Shown: positions 14,810 to 23,385 of the stretch, piece by piece
How positions within the stretch are numbered: the stretch's first letter is position 1
Layout of the letters: each line of letters opens with the position of its first letter
IMG/VR virus record: IMGVR_UViG_3300020005_000005
Span: 1 to 60,836 of that record
Source: a virus
DNA length: 60,836 bases
Strand: one strand, 5' to 3'
Notes under the pieces: model-generated
What the model saw: the letters and a program-made list of their open reading frames with translations, nothing else
The model's database searches: none
Told to the model about the DNA's origin: nothing
Position numbers and translations under genes: made by a program

Positions 14810-15248
14810 CCCAAGTTTTATGTTGATCGAAGAAATTGTTGAAATTTTGAGTGACGCCGGTAAGGTAGGCGTATATGCTGCCGAGGTCATGGAGGATAGC
14901 AAAAACAAAGATGAGACATATGCGCTGGCATGGTTCCTGTATAATTCGCGCCAATTTAAGGACAGTTTGGTTCAGGTTGCTTTTGTACTGGGCGGCAAAG
15001 ATGGCCGCCCAGTATCGGAGTTTTATACAGCCGCACCGGCCCTGACTGATCAGTACTTCACCCTGCACGATCTGCAAGAAAGACACTCGACCCTCCGCGA
15101 CAAGGTTCTGCGCATGCGCTTGGCCTATGAGGACTTCATTAACGAGAACGTGGCCGTCAGGATCCTCTTCAAAGTGGTGGACTCTCAGATGCAACTCATG
15201 ACGTGGGCACTTGGACAAGCCGTAAATGCAATACCCGATGCTAAATAA
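14796..15248 (+). CDS. Hypothetical helical protein
   Basis: This 150-aa, largely alpha-helical acidic protein has an LHDLQERHSTLRDKVLRM segment in the middle. There is no signal or membrane span and no recognised family. I took the ATG at 14796, which overlaps the upstream small membrane gene. It overlaps the next gene by 11 nt. Confidence 0.55.
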   Translation: MESGNPSFMLIEEIVEILSDAGKVGVYAAEVMEDSKNKDETYALAWFLYNSRQFKDSLVQVAFVLGGKDGRPVSEFYTAAPALTDQYFTLHDLQERHSTLRDKVLRMRLAYEDFINENVAVRILFKVVDSQMQLMTWALGQAVNAIPDAK

Positions 15249-15612
15249 GCCTAAGTTCCTCAAAATCGTCATTTTGGCACTATTTTTGCTACTTGTAGTA
15301 GGAGGAATCAGTGGATGGATATACCACAGCCGGACTCAAAAACAATTACAGAATGAAAATCAATACCAACAATTACGGTCTCGCCAGCGCGAACTGGAAT
15401 ATGACAAAAGGCTCCAAGCCTCTGAGTTGGAGAGAAAAAGCGTACAGCGTCATTTGGATTCTCTTGCTTTTGCTTTTGATCATCTTGATAGGATACATGC
15501 AGCAGACTCTGCCGAGTTGGTCAAAATAAAAGGTAGGTTTAGTAAGTTAACTGGCACTGAACTCAGCAAGAAAATGATTGAGGAGTACAACAAAAGTTTA
15601 CAGCATGACTAA
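15238..15612 (+). CDS. Single-span membrane protein with periplasmic coiled coil (spanin-like)
   Basis: This 124-aa protein has one N-terminal transmembrane segment (about residues 7-28). A long Gln/Arg/Glu-rich coiled coil of about 60 residues follows. This is the layout of inner-membrane spanins, but also of many phage anchors. The alternative in-frame ATG at 15226 adds 4 residues. The gene two downstream carries a signal sequence, coiled coil and C-terminal span, so the pair could act together at the envelope. Confidence 0.5.
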   Translation: MLNKPKFLKIVILALFLLLVVGGISGWIYHSRTQKQLQNENQYQQLRSRQRELEYDKRLQASELERKSVQRHLDSLAFAFDHLDRIHAADSAELVKIKGRFSKLTGTELSKKMIEEYNKSLQHD

Positions 15613-15805
15613 ATACAGGTTTATCCAGGAGAACAAAATCAACGGCGAAGTATTTTACTCCACTGAAAAGGAATCACCTCTTGGTCAATGGACTTACGTA
15701 CCCGACTCCTCAACTAGCAAGCACGGCCAAGGTAAAGCCATTTTTGACCGTATTTGTGGTGGAGTAGCAGCCGGAAGAATTACTCTGGAAACCAAAGAAG
15801 TATGA
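15605..15805 (+). CDS. 66-aa hypothetical protein
   Basis: From ATG 15605, overlapping the upstream gene by 8 nt, this codes for a small soluble protein. It is beta-rich at the N-terminus (YRFIQENKINGEVFYST) with a Gly-rich C-terminal half. No family is known to me. The stop overlaps the next start (ATGA). Confidence 0.5.
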   Translation: MTKYRFIQENKINGEVFYSTEKESPLGQWTYVPDSSTSKHGQGKAIFDRICGGVAAGRITLETKEV

Positions 15806-16185
15806 CGCGATATTTTTTAATTCTGGCGTTTTTTCTATTTTTTGCGCCCAGCGGCCAAGCACAGACCACGGTACCTGATCCCGTGGCCGCCTGGTTCTTA
15901 GAAAGAAACGAGGAGCACAAGGTGCTCGATCACGACATTCAAACTTTGAAACTTGAGATTATTAATCTCACCACCCAACGTGATGACAAGGCTAAGTTGG
16001 CCGATAGTAGAGCCAAGGACGTAATCTCTTATGAAGGCAAAATCCTGGAGAAACAAATACAACTCGATCTCAAACAATCAGACATCAAAAGACTGGAGAG
16101 AGAAGTCAGACGACAGAAGTTTGCCAAAATGATATCTTGGATAGCCGCCGGTGTCATAATATTAGCAACAATAATTTATGGCTAG
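15802..16185 (+). CDS. Exported coiled-coil protein with C-terminal membrane span
   Basis: This 127-aa protein has a signal peptide (about 1-20, ending GQAQ). A long charged coiled coil follows at about 38-100, and a C-terminal transmembrane segment at about 108-126. The topology, a periplasmic rod anchored at its C-terminus, is like a unimolecular spanin but without a lipobox. It could be part of lysis or an envelope scaffold. It overlaps the next gene by 8 nt. Confidence 0.5.
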   Translation: MTRYFLILAFFLFFAPSGQAQTTVPDPVAAWFLERNEEHKVLDHDIQTLKLEIINLTTQRDDKAKLADSRAKDVISYEGKILEKQIQLDLKQSDIKRLEREVRRQKFAKMISWIAAGVIILATIIYG

Positions 16186-16321
16186 AGCGAAATCAAAACT
16201 CATATCTGAAATCTTTGAAATCATTGGCGGTGATCAGAGTCGTCATTTTGACTCCCTGTCGGACAAGTCGGCGGAATATTTAGAGAAGTACTTGCGCGTA
16301 GTTAAATCGCTCAAAAAATAG
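16178..16321 (+). CDS. 47-aa hypothetical protein
   Basis: ATG 16178 to TAG 16319-16321 encodes a basic helical protein (SKLISEIFEIIGG near the start, YLEKYLRVVKSLKK at the end). It overlaps the upstream gene by 8 nt and abuts the next ATG without a gap. Size and coupling match its neighbours. Its function is unknown. Confidence 0.45.
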   Translation: MARAKSKLISEIFEIIGGDQSRHFDSLSDKSAEYLEKYLRVVKSLKK

Positions 16322-16948
16322 ATGTTATATAAACTTGTTGCCAGCGAAGATCCGTTTGACCTCAATCCAGGCATTCGCGCAATCGAGGCTTATAACAAAC
16401 TTACCGGTCAGCAGTTTTTTTTCGTAAGCCTAGTGAGCGATTCGGATTGGGACAATCCGGTCCGGACCCTTCCCGAAAAGACCAAGCGCGAGAAGGCGGC
16501 TAAAATAGCCGGTTATGGTATGGAAGGCAAGAGGCCGGACAAGAACGCTCGCAACATGATCAACGGCAAAATTGAAAGTGTTGAGAGAGCCATTTTAGAA
16601 TATCGATCCTTGCAATATGACGAGGACAAAGTTAACCTAGATTTAATCAACACCCAAATTGAGCGTACTCAGACTCTAATACGCGACTATGATAGTAAAC
16701 TTAAAGATGAGAATATAGATGCTCGCTTTGACTACGCTAACAAAGCTATCAAACTTACACTCGAACTCACTAAGTTGATAGAGAAAAAGAAGGAACTCAT
16801 CACATTAATACAAAAGAAGGAGCCGGTGAAGGTTGCGGTCAGTACCTATACAGCCGCCGATCTCACACCACAAGAAGGTGACGAGCCGGACGAGGATGAA
16901 GAAGGAATGAGCACTATCGACAAAGTAATGGCACAAAAACATGACTAA
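16322..16948 (+). CDS. Hypothetical coiled-coil protein
   Basis: This 208-aa protein has a globular N-terminal part. A long coiled coil lies at about 85-165, and an acidic tail contains PQEGDEPDEDEEG. No family is recognised. It overlaps the following gene by 8 nt. The acidic tail could mimic DNA or bind a partner, but this is speculative. Confidence 0.55.
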   Translation: MLYKLVASEDPFDLNPGIRAIEAYNKLTGQQFFFVSLVSDSDWDNPVRTLPEKTKREKAAKIAGYGMEGKRPDKNARNMINGKIESVERAILEYRSLQYDEDKVNLDLINTQIERTQTLIRDYDSKLKDENIDARFDYANKAIKLTLELTKLIEKKKELITLIQKKEPVKVAVSTYTAADLTPQEGDEPDEDEEGMSTIDKVMAQKHD

Positions 16949-17720
16949 AGCAGTAGTTACCGATACACCCATCAACACCACTTTTGGCTATCTTTACGTG
17001 AAGTCGTTCAAATGGTCCTCCGCGCACGACAATGAAACTCATGTAGGTAATCCAAAAGCCGGCCGCGTCTATCGTGCAGCTTTCAACAAAGATACCAAAA
17101 CTCACCGCCTCTTCTATGATTTATCTAATCAAGTTACTGCTCTATTTCTGCCTCACCTTGTCGTGGCTGAAAAATCAGATGAAGATAATTTTTTCTCGGA
17201 ACTTAACTACACCGGAGAAATTATAGAGTTAAAGAAGAGCACGATCTTGGACTGCAATATATCGGAAGAAGATCTAGATGAACTCTGCAAATGGATCGAG
17301 GAAGATAACAGATCAATCAAACAACTCATGGGATTTGAACAACCGCAGTTTAAACCAGTAACCGGAGAAGAAATCGTCCGGGCCATCCAGCAGAACATTC
17401 TTCGCGATGAGGACTTCATTGTCTTCGTTCAGGAGGCGCGAACCCTCAAAGAAAACAACAGAGTATTATTTGACGCCGTCGGGGAGTTTATGTGGTTTGT
17501 GAATGAGAAGTCGTCCCACCCGGACGAGCCAATTGATGGCTCCTGGACGGAGTTTAGTAAGACACTCGGTGCCGGTAAAAACATCAGCAAGGCGTTGGAT
17601 CACATTTCTAAATACGGTGGTGAGAGCGTCCGCACTAATCTCATGCAGGAGGATCTGTTTGGCGCAATTCGGTCGCTGATGCTTGAGCAGGGCCGTAGAC
17701 AAATACACGGAATAGAATGA
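16941..17720 (+). CDS. Hypothetical protein
   Basis: This 259-aa soluble protein has an acidic helical middle (EEDLDELCKWIEED). I recognise no catalytic motif. It is coupled to the upstream gene (8-nt overlap) and downstream gene (ATGA), so it belongs to the same unit as the coiled-coil protein and the metallophosphoesterase that follows. Confidence 0.55.
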   Translation: MTKAVVTDTPINTTFGYLYVKSFKWSSAHDNETHVGNPKAGRVYRAAFNKDTKTHRLFYDLSNQVTALFLPHLVVAEKSDEDNFFSELNYTGEIIELKKSTILDCNISEEDLDELCKWIEEDNRSIKQLMGFEQPQFKPVTGEEIVRAIQQNILRDEDFIVFVQEARTLKENNRVLFDAVGEFMWFVNEKSSHPDEPIDGSWTEFSKTLGAGKNISKALDHISKYGGESVRTNLMQEDLFGAIRSLMLEQGRRQIHGIE

Positions 17721-17986
17721 ACATAGATGATAAGCTAAAATGGTTCACCGTAGTAGCCGACGGCATCATTAAAGACATGGACCTTAAAGGTAAACTACTC
17801 TTTATTGTGCATGTTGTTAACAATGAGAAGTGGCCATTCCGCGTGTTGATAGAATATAATAAAAAGAAATTTGCATTTCCGATGGAAGCAAAGGTTACGC
17901 TTAAACAGGCAGAGCGATTTATAGAGGAAAAAATAAAAGATGTCAAAAAAAACGAGAGCCCAAAGAGATCGATATTCGACTTATAA
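17717..17986 (+). CDS. Small hypothetical protein
   Basis: This 89-aa basic, mixed alpha/beta protein has a KGKLLFIVHVVN beta strand and a C-terminal Lys-rich helix. Its frame overlaps the next gene by 47 nt, longer than most overlaps here. No known domain is visible. Confidence 0.5.
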   Translation: MNIDDKLKWFTVVADGIIKDMDLKGKLLFIVHVVNNEKWPFRVLIEYNKKKFAFPMEAKVTLKQAERFIEEKIKDVKKNESPKRSIFDL

Positions 17987-18212
17987 GTCGGCTGCCCAGC
18001 AGGTCTTCCACGACAAGGACATGATCATCGCGCGTCCGGCCGAAATGGCTTATGACGAGTATAAGATCATGCAACGTATTCAAAATAGAGTCCTGCGGAT
18101 TATCTTTCGTAAGCCAGCGCCGCGTCGGCCAACTATTCCACAAAGACTTGGTTATAATTTACACCCACAATTAAATTTAAAAGATGGCAAAAAAGTCGAT
18201 CAGAAAGATTAA
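17940..18212 (+). CDS. Small basic protein
   Basis: This 90-aa, very Arg/Lys-rich protein begins SKKTRAQRDRYSTY and later carries RKPAPRRPTIPQR. This suggests nucleic-acid binding. It overlaps genes on both sides (47 nt upstream, 29 nt downstream). Its function is unknown; the downstream neighbour is a nuclease- or phosphatase-like enzyme. Confidence 0.5.
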   Translation: MSKKTRAQRDRYSTYKSAAQQVFHDKDMIIARPAEMAYDEYKIMQRIQNRVLRIIFRKPAPRRPTIPQRLGYNLHPQLNLKDGKKVDQKD

Positions 18213-19197
18213 GGCGGAGGAAATTGTAGCCAAATTTAAAGATACCAACAACACGGCGCTGGCTAAACTTTTAATCAAGGAGAATCCAGCGCTGTATGAT
18301 AACGTCGATCAGGCACGCACTTGCGTCCGCCAAGTAAGAGGTTCGGCTGGTAAATTTCTCCGTAAGTACGCCACGGACGTCAAGCAGATGCCTAATGGCT
18401 TAGTTTACAATCCGTACGAACTCCCCGCCGAAGAACACCATGAAAACAAGTACTATAGTATTAAACCGTCTAAGGACACCGTGGTCGGCCTATTGTCGGA
18501 TATTCACATACCTTATCAGCATAACCAAGCCCTCACCTGTGCGCTCGATCACTGCAAGAAGGAAAAACTCACTCATTTAATTCTCAATGGTGACATCATG
18601 GATTGTTACCAAATTTCCAACTTCGTCAAGGATCCTACCATGCGTTCCTTTAAGAACGAGATAGAGGCCGTCCGCTCCTTTCTAAAAACATTGACGGAGA
18701 AGTTTGAAGGAGTAAAGATACTTTATAAGGAAGGTAACCACGAGGCGCGTTACATGCGCTTCATGCGATCCAAGGCACCCGAACTTCTCGGCGTGGAGGC
18801 TTTTACGCTTCCCCGATTGCTCGGCCTCAAGGATCTTGACATCGATCACATTCCGGATAATAAGTTAATTCAACTGGGTCATTTAATGATCATTCATGGT
18901 CATGAATTCGGACAAGCCATTTTCTCACCTGTTAATCCTGCCCGCGGTTATTTCCTTCGCGCAAAGACCAACGTGATCGGTGGGCACAATCATCAGGTAT
19001 CGGTCCACTCCGAGAATAATCTAGAAGGTAAGCAGTTGGTTGCTTATTCCACCGGTCACCTTGCCGATCCACACCCAGAGTACAAGCCAATCAACAATTG
19101 GTCTCATGGTTTTGCCATCATCAAGCATACGGAGGAAGGTAAAGATATTAATTTTGTCATCAACAACTATAAAATAATCAATGGCAAAGTCTATTAG
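18184..19197 (+). CDS. Calcineurin-like metallophosphoesterase
   Basis: This 337-aa protein has an N-terminal helical region of about 80 residues that could bind DNA. The metallophosphoesterase core follows: SDIHIPY (D106, H108), NGDIMD, GNHEAR (G184-E187), IIHGHEF and GGHNHQ. All five metal-binding blocks are intact. The family includes nucleases (SbcD/Mre11-like) and phosphatases. In phages these genes often lie near DNA metabolism genes. The substrate is not evident. Confidence 0.8.
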   Translation: MAKKSIRKIKAEEIVAKFKDTNNTALAKLLIKENPALYDNVDQARTCVRQVRGSAGKFLRKYATDVKQMPNGLVYNPYELPAEEHHENKYYSIKPSKDTVVGLLSDIHIPYQHNQALTCALDHCKKEKLTHLILNGDIMDCYQISNFVKDPTMRSFKNEIEAVRSFLKTLTEKFEGVKILYKEGNHEARYMRFMRSKAPELLGVEAFTLPRLLGLKDLDIDHIPDNKLIQLGHLMIIHGHEFGQAIFSPVNPARGYFLRAKTNVIGGHNHQVSVHSENNLEGKQLVAYSTGHLADPHPEYKPINNWSHGFAIIKHTEEGKDINFVINNYKIINGKVY

Positions 19198-19348
19198 GTA
19201 TTCGATCACAGAGGATCAATTAAAATTGATAAAGGAGATTGTAGCGGATGCGTTGCTTCTAGCTGACCGCACCAAGCGCAGAGAAGTAGAGGATCTATTG
19301 TTTGAATTGACTTATTTAAGGGGAAAAAAAGAATGTGCCTGCTCGTAA
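19181..19348 (+). CDS. 55-aa helical protein
   Basis: ATG 19181 overlaps the end of the phosphoesterase gene by 17 nt. The frame runs 55 codons to TAA 19346-19348, overlapping the next gene by 16 nt. The protein is charged, helical and ends ECACS. It is too short to classify. Confidence 0.45.
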   Translation: MAKSIRYSITEDQLKLIKEIVADALLLADRTKRREVEDLLFELTYLRGKKECACS

Positions 19349-20346
19349 GCGCAAGTGATGATCGTTCCGGCCGCAAGGAATCTCAATACGGCCCGACGCA
19401 ACTCAAGATGCAAAAGATCTTCGAGAATAATTCATCCTTTGGAATAAACAAGTTTCTGATGTTAACTTGGGACGACATTGCCCAGACTGAGTTTTATACA
19501 AACAACAAAGTACTGCTGGATAACGTGGACGCCAGTAAAAATGGAAGGGTGTACAAAGTTTATGCTATTGCTAGGGCACTGAGTAGTCTCCAGGACGGAG
19601 AGTACATGATCTACAGCGACTGCAGTCCGGAGATATGGAAAATGGATGAGGATTTTATAATACCGGACACCTATAGTCTAGATGTGATGAAAAGTCTGTG
19701 CCAGGCGGCGAATGATATATTGGCCGCTTTTGTTCGCTGGGACACACGTAAGATACCGGCCGCCTCTGATCTTTTGGGTATACATACGCACGAAAACTTT
19801 ACCACAGATAGGTGCATGAGAGTCATGGGCTTGGAGAGATACCGCCGGAGTTTCATGCCTGCCAGTGGAATGATCATGATCCGCAAGACGGCCAAGACGG
19901 AGGCCTTCGTGGATGAGTGGTTAAAATGGAACTGTAATCCAGAGGCGGCTTGTCTCGGAAAGCCTGAAATACCGGATGACTTTTCCTACTGGGACGGAAG
20001 TGAGGATGATCTAAAAATGGGTCACCGCCACGATCAGTCAATATTTGGGCTTCTGATGTGCCGCGATGGTTACCACTTGCTCTGGCCGCCAGGCCGCGCG
20101 GAGATGCCTAATCACAATCCTCTCCTTTACTGCATGAAGGATTTTACTTATAAATTCATGGATCCAAACATCAATCCGGATCACGAGCGCAGGATACGGA
20201 AGGGAGACAAGGTTATAAATGCCAAAGGAATAGAACTTCAAGTATTTGAAATTAGGCGCGATGACGACGTGGAGTGGCTGATAGTAGGAGTACACAGGGA
20301 GTCCTGCTATCGAACTCAAAAACATCTTGTAACTTTAAAGCGATAG
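19333..20346 (+). CDS. Glycosyltransferase-like protein
   Basis: This 337-aa protein has features of a GT-A fold sugar transferase: MIYSDCSPEIW, with an acidic donor or metal site following a hydrophobic strand, PASGMIMIRKT, and HRHDQSIFGLL, a block common near the C-terminal end of such folds. The extreme N-terminus overlaps the preceding small gene. It opens a three-gene sugar-transfer cluster with the GT11 fusion and a DUF616-type enzyme. Donor and acceptor are unknown. Confidence 0.6.
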   Translation: MCLLVSASDDRSGRKESQYGPTQLKMQKIFENNSSFGINKFLMLTWDDIAQTEFYTNNKVLLDNVDASKNGRVYKVYAIARALSSLQDGEYMIYSDCSPEIWKMDEDFIIPDTYSLDVMKSLCQAANDILAAFVRWDTRKIPAASDLLGIHTHENFTTDRCMRVMGLERYRRSFMPASGMIMIRKTAKTEAFVDEWLKWNCNPEAACLGKPEIPDDFSYWDGSEDDLKMGHRHDQSIFGLLMCRDGYHLLWPPGRAEMPNHNPLLYCMKDFTYKFMDPNINPDHERRIRKGDKVINAKGIELQVFEIRRDDDVEWLIVGVHRESCYRTQKHLVTLKR

Positions 20347-20347
20347 T

Positions 20348-22021
20348 ATGGCTATAACGATGACTTCGTTCGGATCTAACGGACGTCTAGGAAATCAACT
20401 TTTTCAGTACGCCTCCATGATAGGTCTAGCCAAGAAGCACAAAACCGAACTCGTTTTACCAGAATGGAAATATGCACAATACTTCGAAGGAACTTTTCCC
20501 AGCGGTGGAGTTCTTGAAAATGCAAGAGCAGTCCGAGAGCCCGTCTTCAATTACATTCCAGACTGGCCCTATATTGCTGAGAACGATCAGGTCGACATTA
20601 AAGGTTATCTCCAATCAGAGAAATACTGGGAAGATGCGATAGAAGAAGTCAGAACGGCGCTAACGTTCAAGAAAGAATTTAAGGAACAGGTATGGAACAA
20701 CTTCATGATCAATTATGTTGATGAAGATTTTAAGGCCAATCCTAAGAAGACATTAGCTATAAGTGTTCGTCGTGGTGATTACGTTGGAAATCCGCATTAC
20801 GCACAACTTTTGGTCACCTATTATATCCGCGCTATGTTTGATAATTTTCCAGACTGGCGCGATAGAAATATCATCCTGTTCAGTGACGACATACCTTGGT
20901 GTCGCGTGCACTTCGATTGTCTTCCTAATACCTACTTTAGCGAAAATAACAGTGACATAGAGGATCTTTGTTTGATGTCTCAGTGTGATGACTTTATAAT
21001 TTCTAACAGCACTTTCGGGTGGTGGGGTGCTTATCTTGGGCAGCAACCAATAGTCGTAGATATCGCACAAATACCGGAGGGCAGTACTATAGAAGGATTT
21101 ATAGCTTTAGCAATTTTTAATTGCACAACTACAAAAGTAATTCGTCCAGTTCATCACTTCGCAGGCAAACTTCTCAAGCAAAACAATATTAAAGATTTCT
21201 ATCCTGCACGCTGGATTGCCTACGACCACAAAGATGAGATTGGTCAGAACAAGAGGCTGGATCTTAAAGACTGTTGTTTCACTATACCGGTCAGGGCTGA
21301 CCACGAAGACCGCGTAGAAAACCTGAAATTAATAATCAGATATTTGCTTGAGAACTTGGACACAGACATCATGGTCCAGGAGCAAGGAGGAACTACATTC
21401 AACTTTGTCGGCGATGATTGGCGAGTTAAGTATTTGACGTTTGGTGGGCACGACTTCCACAGGACGCGGATGCTAAATTACATGGCTGCGCACACAAACA
21501 AGCCTTATATTTTCAATTGGGACGCGGATGTTTTAATTACACCGCTTCAACTTTGGCTGACGGCCGAGAAGTTACGGGCCGGCGCAGACATGGTGTATCC
21601 TTATGATGGGCAGTTCGCCAGGGCGCCAAGAAACACTTGGTTTGTTAAACTCAGGGACCACGACGGAGATGTGGGCATCTTTGGAGACACCAAGTTGAAC
21701 GGTATGAACAGGGGTGATGCTGTGAGCCTGGGTGGTGCTGTGGCTTGGAACAAGAAGAAGTTTTTTGAACTGGGCGGAGAAAATGAGCAGTTTGTAGCCT
21801 ATTGTCCTGAGGATATGGAGCGTTATGAGAGGGCGGTCAAGTTGGGAGCCATAATAGACCGTGTGCCTGGTCCAATGTACCACATTAATCATTTTGTTGG
21901 TCCAACAAGCAATATGTCCAATCCTCACTATCCGGCCGGTAAAAGGGAATTGGAGCGCATTCGGGCGCTGCCGGCAGACATATTATATACAGAAGTTAAA
22001 ACTTGGCCGAAAGGACTATAA
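20348..22021 (+). CDS. Two-domain glycosyltransferase: GT11 fucosyltransferase-like plus GT2/GT7-like
   Basis: A 557-aa fusion. Residues 1 to about 255 match alpha-1,2-fucosyltransferases (GT11): GRLGNQLFQYA at the N-terminus, SVRRGDYV for the GDP-fucose site, FSDDIPWC, and SNSTFGWWGAYL. The second half (about 295-557) is a GT-A domain: CFTIPVRADHEDR, a DAD metal site in FNWDADVL, and GGAVAWNKKKFFELGGENE followed by CPEDMERYERA, as in GT7-type enzymes. It would build or cap a glycan with two sugars. It ends just before a promoter-like box. Confidence 0.8.
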   Translation: MAITMTSFGSNGRLGNQLFQYASMIGLAKKHKTELVLPEWKYAQYFEGTFPSGGVLENARAVREPVFNYIPDWPYIAENDQVDIKGYLQSEKYWEDAIEEVRTALTFKKEFKEQVWNNFMINYVDEDFKANPKKTLAISVRRGDYVGNPHYAQLLVTYYIRAMFDNFPDWRDRNIILFSDDIPWCRVHFDCLPNTYFSENNSDIEDLCLMSQCDDFIISNSTFGWWGAYLGQQPIVVDIAQIPEGSTIEGFIALAIFNCTTTKVIRPVHHFAGKLLKQNNIKDFYPARWIAYDHKDEIGQNKRLDLKDCCFTIPVRADHEDRVENLKLIIRYLLENLDTDIMVQEQGGTTFNFVGDDWRVKYLTFGGHDFHRTRMLNYMAAHTNKPYIFNWDADVLITPLQLWLTAEKLRAGADMVYPYDGQFARAPRNTWFVKLRDHDGDVGIFGDTKLNGMNRGDAVSLGGAVAWNKKKFFELGGENEQFVAYCPEDMERYERAVKLGAIIDRVPGPMYHINHFVGPTSNMSNPHYPAGKRELERIRALPADILYTEVKTWPKGL

Positions 22022-22039
22022 GTTCCAAGTGGAACATTC

Positions 22040-22054
22040 TGGCACGATTTTTGT
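22040..22054 (+). promoter_or_regulatory. Sigma-54-like -24/-12 promoter box
   Basis: TGGCACGATTTTTGT, with GG at 22041-22042 and TTG ending at 22053, then GCTATAATT. The predicted start near 22066 gives a leader of about 59 nt containing a short GGTTTctaAACC hairpin. With the terminator at 22427 it defines a unit with a single gene. Confidence 0.65.
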
Positions 22055-22124
22055 GCTATAATTGGTTTCTAAACCATGGGTAAGGCTAAAACGCCCTATC
22101 TGTTAAAAACCAAAACCCAATTAA

Positions 22125-22406
22125 ATGGCACAACCTACCACGTTATCTCTCAGGGCCTGCAAAATTGTATCGCCCGACCAAAAAATCGTTTTCGACGGCG
22201 GTCCTACTACGTCGGGCACAACTAAAGATGTCTGCGTAGTTCTTGCAGGCGGAACAGCCTTTCTAACCGCAGTTCCGGCACGTACAGGATCTACCTCCAC
22301 GAATGACACGCTGATTGTCACCTCTCTTGGCTATCAAATCACGATCATTCAAGAGTACGCAGATGTGTTGACCGCACTCTCTGCAACTGACATAACGGCT
22401 TCCTAA
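22125..22406 (+). CDS. Small beta-rich protein, decoration-protein candidate
   Basis: This 93-aa protein is rich in Thr, Val, Ala and Gly, with no signal peptide or membrane span. It is predicted to be mostly beta strand. It has its own promoter-like box and its own terminator, an arrangement suited to a protein needed in large amounts. It shares a general flavour with the 94-aa protein at 46079 but no clear motif. A capsid decoration or other virion protein is the best guess. Confidence 0.5.
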   Translation: MAQPTTLSLRACKIVSPDQKIVFDGGPTTSGTTKDVCVVLAGGTAFLTAVPARTGSTSTNDTLIVTSLGYQITIIQEYADVLTALSATDITAS

Positions 22407-22426
22407 TCAGACAGTTATGACTAATA

Positions 22427-22461
22427 GAAGCCCCCTACTTATGTAGCTGGGGCTTCTTTTG
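22427..22461 (+). terminator. Rho-independent terminator
   Basis: GAAGCCCC (22427-22434) pairs with GGGGCTTC (22449-22456), followed by a TTTTG run. It closes the single-gene unit of the small beta-rich protein and separates it from the next glycosyltransferase gene. Confidence 0.85.
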
Positions 22462-22494
22462 TTGATGTTCACAAAACCTGAACAACCCTTTAAA

Positions 22495-23385
22495 ATGAAC
22501 AAAAAACTTATTTATACGGTCCTCCTCGGAGGATACGACGACCTAAAAGAGCCCCGGGAAGTGACGCCGGGATGGGACTACGTAGTTTTTACGGACAATA
22601 GAGAACTCAAGTCTGATAACTGGTTTGTTTCGTGGGGCGGTTATTATAATACTTGTCCAGAAACTGATATTAAGAAGCAGTCCAGATGGTTTAAATTGAA
22701 GCCATTGGGGGGATACGATACAACCCTGTATGTGGACGCCTCTTACCGTCCACTGGGCAACCTCGATGAATTCATAGAGGGCAAAACAGAGGGCGTCTGG
22801 ATGACGCGACATCCGCAAAGAAATTGTGTGTATAGGGAAGCCCAGACAGTCCGCGAAAAGGGTCTAGACAACGAAAATACAGTACTTGAGCAAGTAGGTC
22901 GCTATAGAGACGAGGGCCTACCCGACAGAGGAGGGCTATGGAGAGGGGGAGTAATCGTTCGAAATAAGGGCTGCGAGGCTTTTAATGAAAAATGGTGGGA
23001 GGAAGTTTCACGGGGAACATATAGGGACCAGATTTCGGCACCCTACGCCGCCCGGGCGACCGGCACCAAGATACACGACATTCCGCACGGCCAGGTGGAA
23101 CAGTACTTTGCGCCCAGTCTCCACAAACCACACAAAGTGGGAGGGGGAGTAGTAAGGGTGTCAGATCCCGCGGAGATTTCTACATACAAAGACTGCTGGA
23201 TCTGCCTGGGAGACTTCCCGAAAGCAGAACAGGCCATAGAGGAATTTCCAGAAGTGCATCTAATAACCAATCAAAGTGGCGCTCTTTTGTTTCCCAGGTG
23301 GTTGTACAATTACTTGCAGTTTCCTGAACAGATGATCAAACATGTCCAGATTTATGGTGGTTCATATGTATTATACTTCAAATGA
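22495..23385 (+). CDS. DUF616/TOD1-like glycosyltransferase
   Basis: This 296-aa protein shows the block order of the DUF616 family: YTVLLGGYDDLKEP at the N-terminus, WDYVVFTDN, RWFKLKP, the acidic LYVDASYRP in the donor-site position, then WMTRHPQRNCVYREA and GGVIVRNKG. The family is thought to transfer sugars onto surface glycans. I chose ATG 22495, where similarity begins, over an upstream ATG at 22465. Its stop overlaps the next gene's ATG (ATGA). Confidence 0.75.
   Translation: MNKKLIYTVLLGGYDDLKEPREVTPGWDYVVFTDNRELKSDNWFVSWGGYYNTCPETDIKKQSRWFKLKPLGGYDTTLYVDASYRPLGNLDEFIEGKTEGVWMTRHPQRNCVYREAQTVREKGLDNENTVLEQVGRYRDEGLPDRGGLWRGGVIVRNKGCEAFNEKWWEEVSRGTYRDQISAPYAARATGTKIHDIPHGQVEQYFAPSLHKPHKVGGGVVRVSDPAEISTYKDCWICLGDFPKAEQAIEEFPEVHLITNQSGALLFPRWLYNYLQFPEQMIKHVQIYGGSYVLYFK

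Noticed and set aside
15275-15289. Perfect TGGCAC-N7-TTGC sigma-54-like box inside a gene
   Set aside because: It lies in the codons for the transmembrane segment of the protein at 15238, where the bases are explained by a Leu/Ala/Phe run. It is not at a unit boundary and lacks the TATA-like stretch.
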